Positions 56,441-64,000 of a stretch of DNA of 64,000 nt are shown here, one piece after another (position 1 is the stretch's first letter; each line of letters opens with the position of its first letter). The notes under the pieces were generated by a model. The model saw only the letters and a program-made list of their open reading frames with translations. It was not told the origin of the DNA and did not search any database. Made by a program: the position numbers and the translations under genes. The DNA is from Sphingomonadales bacterium (lineage in GTDB: Bacteria; Pseudomonadota; Alphaproteobacteria; Sphingomonadales; Sphingomonadaceae): positions 62,001 through 126,000 of the forward strand of contig JAAURJ010000001.1 of the NCBI GenBank assembly GCA_012032285.1, in the 5' to 3' direction.

Positions 56441-57336
56441 GCGGCCATGTGATCGACCCCGCTATGCTTGCCAAAGCCGAAACGCTGACCGAGGCTTTGC
56501 CTTATTTACAGCGTTATGCGGGCAAAACCTTTGTCGTCAAATATGGCGGCCACGCCATGGGCGATGCGGCGCTGGCGCGGGATTTTGCGTCCGATATTGT
56601 CCTGTTAAAGGCAGTGGGCATCAATCCGGTGGTCGTTCATGGCGGCGGGCCGCAAATTGGTGCAATGTTGAAACGGGTTGGCGTCGAAAGCAATTTTATC
56701 GACGGTTTGCGTGTCACCACAAAAGAAACCGCTGAAATCGCCGAGATGGTGCTGTCAGGTGCGATCAACAAGGAACTGGTCGGCTGGATCAATGCCGCGG
56801 GCGGACGCGCGGTCGGCATATCGGGCAAGGATGGCGGCTTTGTCAGAGCGGCCAAGCTGCGCCGCACAAAAAAAGACCCCGACAGCAATATCGAACGGAT
56901 CATCGATCTGGGCTTTGTCGGCGAACCGGAAACCGTAGACCGCACCGTTATTGATACAATCAGCGGTGCAGGCATGATCCCCGTTATCGCCCCCATTGGC
57001 GTTGGCGATGATGGCCATACCTATAATATCAATGCCGATACGATGGCCGGTGCGGTGGCGGCGGCGCTGGGTGCAGCGCGGCTGTTGCTTTTGACCGATG
57101 TGGCGGGCGTGCTGGATAAATCGGGCCAGTTGCTGACCGATCTGGACCCTGTTAAAATCGCGGCATTGCAGGATGACGGCACCATTAGCGGCGGGATGAT
57201 CCCAAAGCTGGAAACCTGTGTCGCGGCGGTAAAGGCAAAGGTAGATGCTGCGGTCATATTGGATGGGCGGGTGCCTCATGCGATGCTGATCGAAATGTTC
57301 ACCGACAGCGGCGCGGGCACGCTGATCCACAAATGA
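56437..57336 (+). CDS. argB: Acetylglutamate kinase
   Basis: ArgB phosphorylates N-acetylglutamate in arginine synthesis. The 299-residue product has KYGGHAMG (phosphate loop), [10 protein letters not shown], the acetylglutamate site around FIDGLRVTT, the [17 protein letters not shown] block and [14 protein letters not shown]. The N-terminal helix before the core ([22 protein letters not shown]) is the type found in arginine-sensitive, hexameric enzymes, suggesting feedback inhibition. Translation is coupled to the upstream transporter. Confidence 0.96.
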   Translation: MSGHVIDPAMLAKAETLTEALPYLQRYAGKTFVVKYGGHAMGDAALARDFASDIVLLKAVGINPVVVHGGGPQIGAMLKRVGVESNFIDGLRVTTKETAEIAEMVLSGAINKELVGWINAAGGRAVGISGKDGGFVRAAKLRRTKKDPDSNIERIIDLGFVGEPETVDRTVIDTISGAGMIPVIAPIGVGDDGHTYNINADTMAGAVAAALGAARLLLLTDVAGVLDKSGQLLTDLDPVKIAALQDDGTISGGMIPKLETCVAAVKAKVDAAVILDGRVPHAMLIEMFTDSGAGTLIHK

Positions 57337-57431
57337 TAGCATTGTTTCTTCTATCGCTTCACTGTTTTACCGGGTTGATACAGCTTGCCGCCTAGGCTAA
57401 CCGTATCTGTAACGCAAATTCGGAGATTGAA

Positions 57432-57734
57432 ATGCTTTTCGCCCTCATCCAAATAATCAGCTATCTTACGATGATCTTGGTCACTGTTGTGATCGTGCAA
57501 TTTGTGCTTAGCCTCGCCATCGCCTTTAACATTGTCAGCATGACAAATCCCTATGTCGCGGCGATATATCAAAGTTTGAATATGATATTGGACCCGTTCC
57601 TAAATCCCATTCGCAAAATCCTGCCCGATACCGGTATGATCGACTTTTCGCCTTTGGTTTTGATCGTTGGCCTGCGTGTTTTGCAAATGCTGCTGGGTGG
57701 GCTGGCCATGGATATGGCACAGGCCGGTGTATGA
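57432..57734 (+). CDS. YggT family membrane protein
   Basis: A 100-residue protein with two hydrophobic halves. [22 protein letters not shown] leads, and the conserved [17 protein letters not shown] segment joins them to the second helix. YggT proteins are small, widely conserved membrane proteins linked to osmotic tolerance or membrane-protein function. The gene overlaps folD by 4 bases (ATGA). Confidence 0.9.
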   Translation: MLFALIQIISYLTMILVTVVIVQFVLSLAIAFNIVSMTNPYVAAIYQSLNMILDPFLNPIRKILPDTGMIDFSPLVLIVGLRVLQMLLGGLAMDMAQAGV

Positions 57735-58627
57735 CAACGGCATTGGTCATTGACGGTAAAGCTTTTGCCGCCGGTCTGCGCGACAGGATTGCGGCGGCGG
57801 TGCCAGCCTTTATGGAAGTCATGGGCCGTGCGCCCGGCCTGGCCGTTGTGCTGGTCGGTGATGATCCTGCCAGCGCGGTCTATGTCGGGTCAAAAGGCAA
57901 GGCGACGATCGCGGCTGGCATGGAAAGTTTTGAATATCGCCTGCCTGGAAATTGCACCCAAGCGGAAGTCGAGGCGCTGCTGCAAAAACTGAACGCCGAT
58001 GACAAGGTCGACGGCATATTGCTGCAATTGCCGCTGCCATCGCATCTGGACGAACAGTCCGCGGTGGGAGCCATTAATCCTGACAAGGATGTGGACGGCC
58101 TTACCCCGATCAGCGCGGGCCGCCTTGCCCTTGGTATAGAAGGGCTGGTCCCTTGCACCCCGCTGGGCAGTTTGATGCTTTTGCAAGAACAACTGGGCGA
58201 TTTATCGGGGCTGGAGGCGGTGGTGATTGGCCGGTCTATTCTGGTCGGCAAGCCGATGGCCCAATTGCTGCTTGGTGCCAATTGCACGGTTACATTAGCG
58301 CATAGCCGGACCAAGGATTTGCCCGATATTGTGCGCCGCGCCGATATTGTCGTGGCGGCAGTGGGCCGGGCGGAAATGGTGAAGGGCGACTGGTTGAAAC
58401 CCGGTGCGGTGGTCATAGATGTCGGTATCAACCGTCTTGCCCCTGCGGAAGAAGGGGCTAAGGGGCGTCTTGTCGGTGATGTCGATTATGGCAGCGCACA
58501 GGCCCATGTGCGGGCCATCACGCCGGTGCCCGGCGGCGTTGGACCCATGACAATTGCCTGCCTGCTGCGCAACACTTTGGTCGCCGCCCACCGCCGGGCG
58601 GGCCTATCCGATCCGGAAGGGATTTGA
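57731..58627 (+). CDS. folD: Bifunctional methylenetetrahydrofolate dehydrogenase/cyclohydrolase
   Basis: FolD interconverts methylene-, methenyl- and formyl-tetrahydrofolate using NADP. The 298-residue protein has [17 protein letters not shown] (catalytic lysine in the YVxxKxK-like motif), [43 protein letters not shown] for the nucleotide site and [17 protein letters not shown]. It is coupled to the upstream yggT and abuts the lipoprotein gene. Confidence 0.97.
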   Translation: MTTALVIDGKAFAAGLRDRIAAAVPAFMEVMGRAPGLAVVLVGDDPASAVYVGSKGKATIAAGMESFEYRLPGNCTQAEVEALLQKLNADDKVDGILLQLPLPSHLDEQSAVGAINPDKDVDGLTPISAGRLALGIEGLVPCTPLGSLMLLQEQLGDLSGLEAVVIGRSILVGKPMAQLLLGANCTVTLAHSRTKDLPDIVRRADIVVAAVGRAEMVKGDWLKPGAVVIDVGINRLAPAEEGAKGRLVGDVDYGSAQAHVRAITPVPGGVGPMTIACLLRNTLVAAHRRAGLSDPEGI

Positions 58628-59311
58628 ATGAAAAAGCTGTTTTTCGCCGCGCTGCTGCCTGCCATCATCTTGTCTGCCTGTGCCGGGCCGCAGCAGCGCG
58701 GCCCGAAACGACCGCTAAAACTGGATGCAAACCCCAGCGCATTGTTGGCGCTGGAAATTGCGATGGAACAATTGGGCAATGAAAAAGGCCGCAGCGAAGG
58801 GCTGCGCAGCTATGCCGCGCCCGATGCGGTAATGTTTGTGCCCGATCTGGTCATGGCACCTGCTTGGCTGAAAAACAATAAAGCCCTGCCGTCAATTGAT
58901 CTGGATGTGTACAGAGTGATCATGTCGTGCGACGGCAAAACCGGTGTCACCACGGGTGCATGGACGGCTTCGGATAGTCTGAAGGGCTATTTCACCACTG
59001 TTTGGCAATGGTATGAACGGCGCGATGGCAGCGGCGAGTGGCGATGGGTGCTGACCCATGATGACCGCCTGACAACGCCGCGCAAAGCCCCCGAATTCAT
59101 CCAGACCGAAACCGCCAGTTGCAAGGGCAAAGCGCCCGCAACCCTGATTGCACCGGATGAAGGCGTGCAGATGAAACAAGGGCTGTCGCGCGATCAATCG
59201 CTTAGCTGGACCTGGCAATATCGGGCGGATAAATCACGCAGCCTGACCGTCGCCCTATGGGACGGGGAGAAAAACAATACCGTTTTGCAGGATGATGTTG
59301 CGGCGAAATGA
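58628..59311 (+). CDS. Lipoprotein of unknown function, NTF2/SnoaL-like
   Basis: The N-terminal MKKLFFAALLPAIILSACAG is a lipoprotein signal with lipobox LSAC. The 227-residue body has a SnoaL-like pattern: SEGLRSYAAPDAVMFVPDL, then VTTGAWTASDSLKGYFTTVWQWYER and WRWVLTHDDR. It starts at the base after the folD stop and overlaps marC by 4 bases, so it belongs to this operon. No enzymatic role is evident. Confidence 0.82.
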   Translation: MKKLFFAALLPAIILSACAGPQQRGPKRPLKLDANPSALLALEIAMEQLGNEKGRSEGLRSYAAPDAVMFVPDLVMAPAWLKNNKALPSIDLDVYRVIMSCDGKTGVTTGAWTASDSLKGYFTTVWQWYERRDGSGEWRWVLTHDDRLTTPRKAPEFIQTETASCKGKAPATLIAPDEGVQMKQGLSRDQSLSWTWQYRADKSRSLTVALWDGEKNNTVLQDDVAAK

Positions 59312-59931
59312 CAGAGCTGTTCCTCTCCGCCTTCATTACCTTTTTTGTCGTCATCGACCCACCGGGCTGTGCGCCCATCTATGCCAGCCTGACCAGCGAT
59401 GCGGATAAGGCGCAGCGCCGTTCAATGGCGCTGCGCGCAGTGTTTGTTGCGATATTGATCCTGCTGGTTTTCGGCCTTTTTGGAGAGCAATTGTTAAAAG
59501 CCTTGGGGATCAGCCTTGATAGTTTCCGAATTGCAGGCGGTATCATGCTGTTCCTGATCGCGCTAGAAATGGTGTTTGAAAAACGCACCGAACGCCGCGA
59601 GGCCCGGGCGCAGGAGATTATCGAAACACCAGAGGTTGAAGATGTATCCGTCTTTCCTATGGCGATGCCGATGATTGCGGGGCCGGGATCCATTGCAACA
59701 TTGATGCTATTAATGAGCCGGAATGACGGCTTGGAAAGCTCTTTGGTGATATTGGGAGCATTGGCACTGGTCCTTATACTCACGCTATTTTCCTTGCTTG
59801 CTGCGGGGCCGTTGATGAAGCTATTGGGCGCAAAGATTGAGGCAGTGATAACCCGCGTTTTGGGCGTGCTGCTCGCCGCGCTTGCCGCGCAATTTGTGAT
59901 TGACGGCTTACGCACAAGTTTTGCGGGATAG
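59308..59931 (+). CDS. MarC family (UPF0056) membrane protein
   Basis: A 207-residue, six-helix inner-membrane protein. Family signatures are FITFFVVIDPPGCAPIYASLT, DSFRIAGGIMLFLIALEMVF and VFPMAMPMIAGPGSIATLMLLM. The function is unknown; the old multiple-antibiotic-resistance link has not held up. Its 3' end overlaps the convergent cobA gene by 24 bases. Confidence 0.92.
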   Translation: MTELFLSAFITFFVVIDPPGCAPIYASLTSDADKAQRRSMALRAVFVAILILLVFGLFGEQLLKALGISLDSFRIAGGIMLFLIALEMVFEKRTERREARAQEIIETPEVEDVSVFPMAMPMIAGPGSIATLMLLMSRNDGLESSLVILGALALVLILTLFSLLAAGPLMKLLGAKIEAVITRVLGVLLAALAAQFVIDGLRTSFAG

Positions 59932-60693
59932 CGGCGCTTTCATTACCTGTTTGTCTGCACGATGCGCCATGGCTTCTCCAATAAGCAGTAAGGCAGGACC
60001 GCAGCCCAAAGCGGTTTTGGCGGTTAGCGGCAACAAATCGAGCCGCGTAAAAAATTGCCGTTCGCCCGGCAGGCTGGCATTTTCAATCAAGCAAACCGGC
60101 GTATCTGCCGCCAACCCCGCCGCCATTAATTCGCGGGCGACCATATCGGCGGATGATTTGCCCATATAGACAGCAAGTGTCGCCTCCGGATCGGCAAGCG
60201 CCCGCCAATTGATCGACAATGGTTCATCGCCTCTGGCATGGGCGGTCACAAAAGTCAGCTTCCTTGCCAATCCGCGCAGGGTAAGCGATTTACCGATGCT
60301 GGCTGCCGCGGCGCTGGCCGCTGTTATGCCGGGACATATGGCATAGGGAATGGAATGCATGGCAAGCGCCTCCATCTCTTCGTTCGCGCGGCCGAAAATC
60401 GAGGGGTCACCCCCCTTTAACCGCACCACCCGTTCACCCGCCAGCGCGGCTTCGACGATCAGGTCATTGATGCTGCGCTGGTCCTTGCTATGGCGGCCCG
60501 AACGTTTACCGACGCAAACGCGGATGATATGCGGCGGAATCAGGTCCAAAACGCCATCACCGACCAACGCATCATAAAACACCACGCTTGCGCTGCGGAT
60601 CAGCTTTTCCGCCTTGCGCGTCAACAGATCGGGATCTCCAGGCCCTGCACCGACGAGCCAGACGGTGCCGGCTGCTATCATGTTGTCATTCAT
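59908..60693 (-). CDS. cobA: Uroporphyrinogen-III C-methyltransferase (SUMT)
   Basis: SUMT uses S-adenosylmethionine to make precorrin-2, the precursor of siroheme and cobalamin. The 261-residue protein has VWLVGAGPGDPDLLTRKA at the N-terminus, VFYDALVG, VRLKGGDPSIFGRANEE and YAICPGITAASAAAA. No CysG-type dehydrogenase/ferrochelatase domain is attached. It follows nasA with overlapping stop and start, so it supplies siroheme for the nitrite reductase in the same operon. Confidence 0.94.
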   Translation of the reverse strand: MNDNMIAAGTVWLVGAGPGDPDLLTRKAEKLIRSASVVFYDALVGDGVLDLIPPHIIRVCVGKRSGRHSKDQRSINDLIVEAALAGERVVRLKGGDPSIFGRANEEMEALAMHSIPYAICPGITAASAAAASIGKSLTLRGLARKLTFVTAHARGDEPLSINWRALADPEATLAVYMGKSSADMVARELMAAGLAADTPVCLIENASLPGERQFFTRLDLLPLTAKTALGCGPALLLIGEAMAHRADKQVMKAPLSRKTCA

Positions 60694-63306
60694 TCGGCGG
60701 CCTCCTTTATGTTTGCATCGGTGCTATTCTGCACCTCCGCGATCAGTTTAGCGATAGCCGGACGCAGCTGCCGCAATTGGTTCCGGCATTCAGCGCGGCA
60801 CCGACAGCTTCGACCGTGTAAATACCCTGCTGCGTTACAGCCTGCAAAATTTGTTTTGCACCCACATCAAAGCAGACGCAAACAATCGCGCCCTTATCCG
60901 GCGCGGGATTGCGGGGCCGGGCGGCGAGCAAAGAGGGACTATCTGCCTCATCCCCGCTCACCAGCTGCGCCGCGATCCAGTCGCGCGAAGGCAAATGGCC
61001 ACTGCGCGTCAGGAACAGGGCGGCGCAAAGCGTGCCATCTGCGTCCTGCACCGCGATCCGGCGCATTCCGCGCTTCATATCCACCGCCTCCATCCGCTGC
61101 CCTTGCGGTAAAAGCTGATCGAGATCAATATGACCTGTGCCGGCCATTTCGGTAAGCCAGCCGCCCGCCACACGCGATTTGCTCCAATATAACAAAGTAG
61201 GCAAGATCGGCGCGGCGCGGCTGACCAGAAAGGCCCGCCATTCGGGCTGCACAGGTTCAATTGCCACCGCGTTATTCTTAAAGCCCGGCTGATGCGATAC
61301 CGGATCGACGGCGCTGTCCACCATCCGGTTGCTGCGGCCGCCAAGCGCATATTGATCGGTCCAGTGCATGGGCACAAAAATCTCTCCGCGCCGCTGGGCG
61401 TCGGTAACCATGGCCCGGAAACCGAATGCCCGTCCGCCGATTGCACCCGGGCCAATGCGCCCTGTTTTATGCCATATAGCACCGCATCATCGGGGTGGAT
61501 TTCGATCAACGCCTCACGCCGGTACTGCGACAGGCGGGCGCTAAGCCCGGTGCGTGTCATTGTGTGCCATTGGTCCCGGTAGCGCCCGGTATTGAGCGTG
61601 AGCGGATAGGCCGGATCACGCTTCGCCGTCATGGGAGGCCGCGCCATTACCAGCCTTGCCCGCCCGCCCTTATGGGTGAAGCCGCCGTTGGCAAAGGGAG
61701 ATGATCCGTCCCCGCTATTGCCCCACGGTTGCGGCTCCCACGCCTCATATTCCGCATCGCTTATGTCCGACCATGCGCCGAGATCCAGTTTTCGTTGTCC
61801 GTCATTGCGAAACGCGGTTTGCCCGGCATATTCACGAAACACTGCCGCCGGGCCATCAAAGCGGAAAGCATCGGTAAAGCCCATATGCTTTGCGACTTCG
61901 GCCAGCGCCCACCAATCTGGTTTCGCCTCTCCGGGAGGCGCGAACAGGCCGCGCTGGCGGCTCATCACCCGTTCGCTATTGGTTACCATGCCCGCTTTTT
62001 CACCCCAAGCCAATGCAGGCAGTTTGACATCGGCATAGGCGGCCGTATCCCCTTGCGCCAACACCTCGCTGACCACCAGAAATTCACATTTTTCAAGAGC
62101 TTCGCGCACAAAACCGGCATCGGGCATCGACACGGCGGGGTTGGTGCCCATCACCCATAGCGCCTTGATCCGGCCATCATGCACCGCGCGGAACATATCT
62201 ACCGCCTTCAACCCCGGCGCACGGGCGATGGCGGGGCTTTGCCAATAATCCTGCGCGGCGGCGCATTCTTCGTCGCTAAAACCCATATGCACGGCCAACA
62301 TGGAGGCAAGCCCGCCCACTTCGCGCCCACCCATTGCATTGGGCTGCCCGGTCATGCTGAACGGGCCTGCGCCGGGCTTAGCAATGCGGCCCGTGGCGAG
62401 ATGCAGGTTGATGATCGCATTGGCCTTGTCGGTGCCGCTTACCGACTGGTTCACGCCCATGGAGAAGAGCGTGACCATTTTGGGGTGCTTGGCAACCAGG
62501 TCGGCGAGCTGACTGAAATCAGCTTCTGTAATTCCGGCGCTGCTATGGTCACCGCTTAGCCTATCCCAAAAATCATCCGGCACATCGACATGATCGGCGA
62601 GATAGCCCGCATCCACCAAGCCCCTCGCCCGCATTTCAGCCAGCAAGCCGCCAAACAACGCGACATCACCATCGGGCGCCACCGCAATATGCAGGTCGGC
62701 ACATTCCGCCGTTTCGGTGCGGCGCGGATCGATGACCACCAGCTTTGCGCCATTTTTTGCGCGTGCCGCTTCCATACGCTGCCAGATAACCGGGTGGCAC
62801 CATGCGGTGTTGGAGCCAACCAGCAGGATCAGCTCCGCTTCCTCCAGATCGCTATAACGGACCGGAACGACATCCTCACCAAAGGCGCGGTTATGGGCGG
62901 CAACCGCGCTGGCCATGCACAGGCGGCTGTTGGTGTCGATATTGGCGCTACCGATAAACCCTTTCATCAGCTTATTGGCGACATAATAATCTTCGGTCAG
63001 TATCTGCCCCGATACGTAAAAGGCAACGCTATCGGGGCCATGATCGCGCACGGCATCGGCAAAGCGGGAAGCGATGAGCGTGAGCGCTTCCTCCCATTCC
63101 ACCCTGTCACCGCCAATTTCGGGATAGAGCAAGCGCCCTTCAAGCCCTACGGTATCGCCCAAATGCGTGCCTTTGGAACAAAGCCTGCCGCCATTGGCCG
63201 GATGCGCCGTATCACCCTTTATGATGGCGGTGCGCTGTCCGGTCACCTGTGCCTTGATACCGCAGCCAACCCCGCAATAGGGGCAGGTTGTGCGCACAGT
63301 TTTCAT
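60690..63306 (-). CDS. nasA: Assimilatory nitrate reductase catalytic subunit, frame broken twice
   Basis: NasA reduces nitrate to nitrite with molybdopterin and iron-sulfur centres. The N-terminal [4Fe-4S] site is CPYCGVGCG plus GRLCSKG; molybdopterin-binding blocks include GSNTAWCHPVIWQRME and SMGVNQSVSGTDKAN. Adding one T at 61419-61421 joins it to FRAMVTDAQRRGEIFVPMHW and a C-terminal BFD-like [2Fe-2S] domain (CVCFDVGAK, GTNCGSC). A second lost base near 60763-60765 hides the true end CRPAIAKLIAEVQ. With both repaired, it is about 872 aa and its stop overlaps the cobA start. Its own start overlaps nirD. Confidence 0.93.
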
Positions 63307-63638
63307 GCGGCGGCATCCGCCTTAGTCAGGCTGATGTGGATCACATCGCCGATAATTTTTACAGGGATGACCGGCGTACAACCCTTATCCTCTCCCAGCG
63401 CCTGTCCGGTTTCCAAGCTGATCCGCCAATTATGCAGTGGGCAGGCAACAGCATTGCCGTGAACAATGCCCTGGCTCAGCGGGCCATGTTTGTGCGGACA
63501 ACGGTTTTCAAGTGCGAAAATCCGGTCATCCAGCGTGCGGAACACGCCAATATCCGGACCATTTTTGCGGCCCACTGTGCGTGCGCCCTGCCGCGGAATA
63601 TCAGTGATCCGGCCTATTTCAATCCAATTATCTTCCAT
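63303..63638 (-). CDS. nirD: Nitrite reductase (NADH) small subunit
   Basis: A 111-residue Rieske-type protein that partners NirB in reducing nitrite to ammonium. The Rieske ligands are in CPHKHGPLSQG and CPLHNW. The start at 63638 (MEDNWIEIG) lies 5 bases after nirB; the 63710 ORF start would run into nirB. It overlaps nasA by 4 bases. Confidence 0.94.
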   Translation of the reverse strand: MEDNWIEIGRITDIPRQGARTVGRKNGPDIGVFRTLDDRIFALENRCPHKHGPLSQGIVHGNAVACPLHNWRISLETGQALGEDKGCTPVIPVKIIGDVIHISLTKADAAA

Positions 63639-63643
63639 CTTGA

Positions 63644-64000
63644 TCAATCCACTTCGGCCAGTAAAGGGGCGTGGAGATGCGCGTCTTCGCCTTTGGCCCG
63701 TTTTTCCCAAGGATCATGCTGGCTATAATTTTGGCTGAAATAGAAACGCTGCGCTAGGTCGGCGCGATTATCACCATCTTCGACTATTTTCTGCTTGATC
63801 AAGTCCAGCCCGACCCGCTCCACCCATGGCGCCGTGCGTTCCAGATACCAGGCATCTTCGCGGTAATATTGCACAAAGGCGGCGGCATATTCGAGCGCTT
63901 CCTGCTCGGTTTCCACTTTGCAAAGCAAATCGGTGCCGCGCAAATGGATACCACCATTTCCGCCAATATGCAGCTCATAACCGCTATCGACACAGATCAC
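63644..64000 (-). CDS. nirB: Nitrite reductase (NADH) large subunit, C-terminal part
   Basis: The last 118 residues of a protein whose start lies beyond the window. CVDSGYELHIGGNGGIHLRGTDLL and VQYYREDAWYLERTAPWVERVG are typical of the siroheme-domain end of NirB. It is the visible first gene of a minus-strand operon nirB, nirD, nasA, cobA for nitrate assimilation. Confidence 0.9.
   Translation of the reverse strand: MICVDSGYELHIGGNGGIHLRGTDLLCKVETEQEALEYAAAFVQYYREDAWYLERTAPWVERVGLDLIKQKIVEDGDNRADLAQRFYFSQNYSQHDPWEKRAKGEDAHLHAPLLAEVD

Noticed and set aside
55208-63306. Programmed ribosomal frameshifting as an explanation for broken genes
   Set aside because: Breaks occur in unrelated families without slippery heptamers or shared structures, and at simple homopolymers, so error is the simpler reading.
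62590-63462. 290-residue plus-strand ORF opposite nasA
   Set aside because: It is an antisense shadow of the well-supported nasA and nirD coding frames and has no recognisable motifs.

Overview
The window reads as chromosomal DNA of an alphaproteobacterium of the order Sphingomonadales (Sphingopyxis/Sphingorhabdus-like; this is inferred from gene content and style, since no 16S gene is present). Pointers are three large TonB-dependent receptors (TBDRs), a TBDR-SapC-cupin-halogenase cluster, a PHA synthase with a phasin under a shared TGC-rich element, and a GH68/fructokinase/sucrose-type MFS locus. No rRNA, tRNA, CRISPR array, insertion sequence or prophage was recognised, and no gene-free stretch exceeds 300 bases.

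Layout. 0-1.5 kb: 3' part of a thiolase, then an RlpA-like protein. 1.5-8 kb: minus-strand cluster TBDR, SapC, cupin-like, flavin halogenase-like. 8-24 kb: mostly housekeeping (ygfZ, pyrC, a zincin/TPR protein, a probably leaderless small membrane protein, GNAT, L,D-transpeptidase, trxB, ferredoxin, Nudix, DUF4126, yaaA, cation/proton antiporter, beta-helix protein, DUF2235 hydrolase, DEAD-box helicase). 24-31 kb: phaC, tandem acyl-CoA dehydrogenases behind a LiuR-type operator, a GNAT protein, the phasin and clpS. 31-43 kb: a sucrose/alpha-glucan locus (fructokinase, GH68, TBDR, MFS, LacI, GH31, GH13) with two LacI operators. 43-54.4 kb: a probable sulfoquinovose (SQ) locus. 54.4-60 kb: CNT nucleoside transporter, queuosine-precursor transporter, argB, yggT, folD, lipoprotein, marC. 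60-64 kb: nitrate/nitrite assimilation (cobA, nasA, nirD, nirB end).

The most interesting part is 43.1-54.4 kb. A GH31 enzyme carries the YihQ sulfoquinovosidase signature, including the R-x-x-W and GGY residues that bind the sulfonate. Around it are an SsuD-like flavin monooxygenase, an NAD(P)H:FMN reductase and an aldo-keto reductase: the SmoI/SmoC/SmoA/SmoB set of the oxidative sulfo-SMO pathway. The locus adds a TBDR, an MFS carrier, a LacI regulator, a YeiH-family exporter that could remove sulfite, and a RibB paralog that might affect flavin supply.

A technical point affects the whole annotation. Twelve genes, including the essential-type trxB, are interrupted by single-base indels (13 sites: 12 apparent losses, one gain), most of them at short homopolymers. 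Each can be rejoined into a family-typical protein. I read these mainly as sequencing or consensus errors rather than true pseudogenes, and give joined coordinates.
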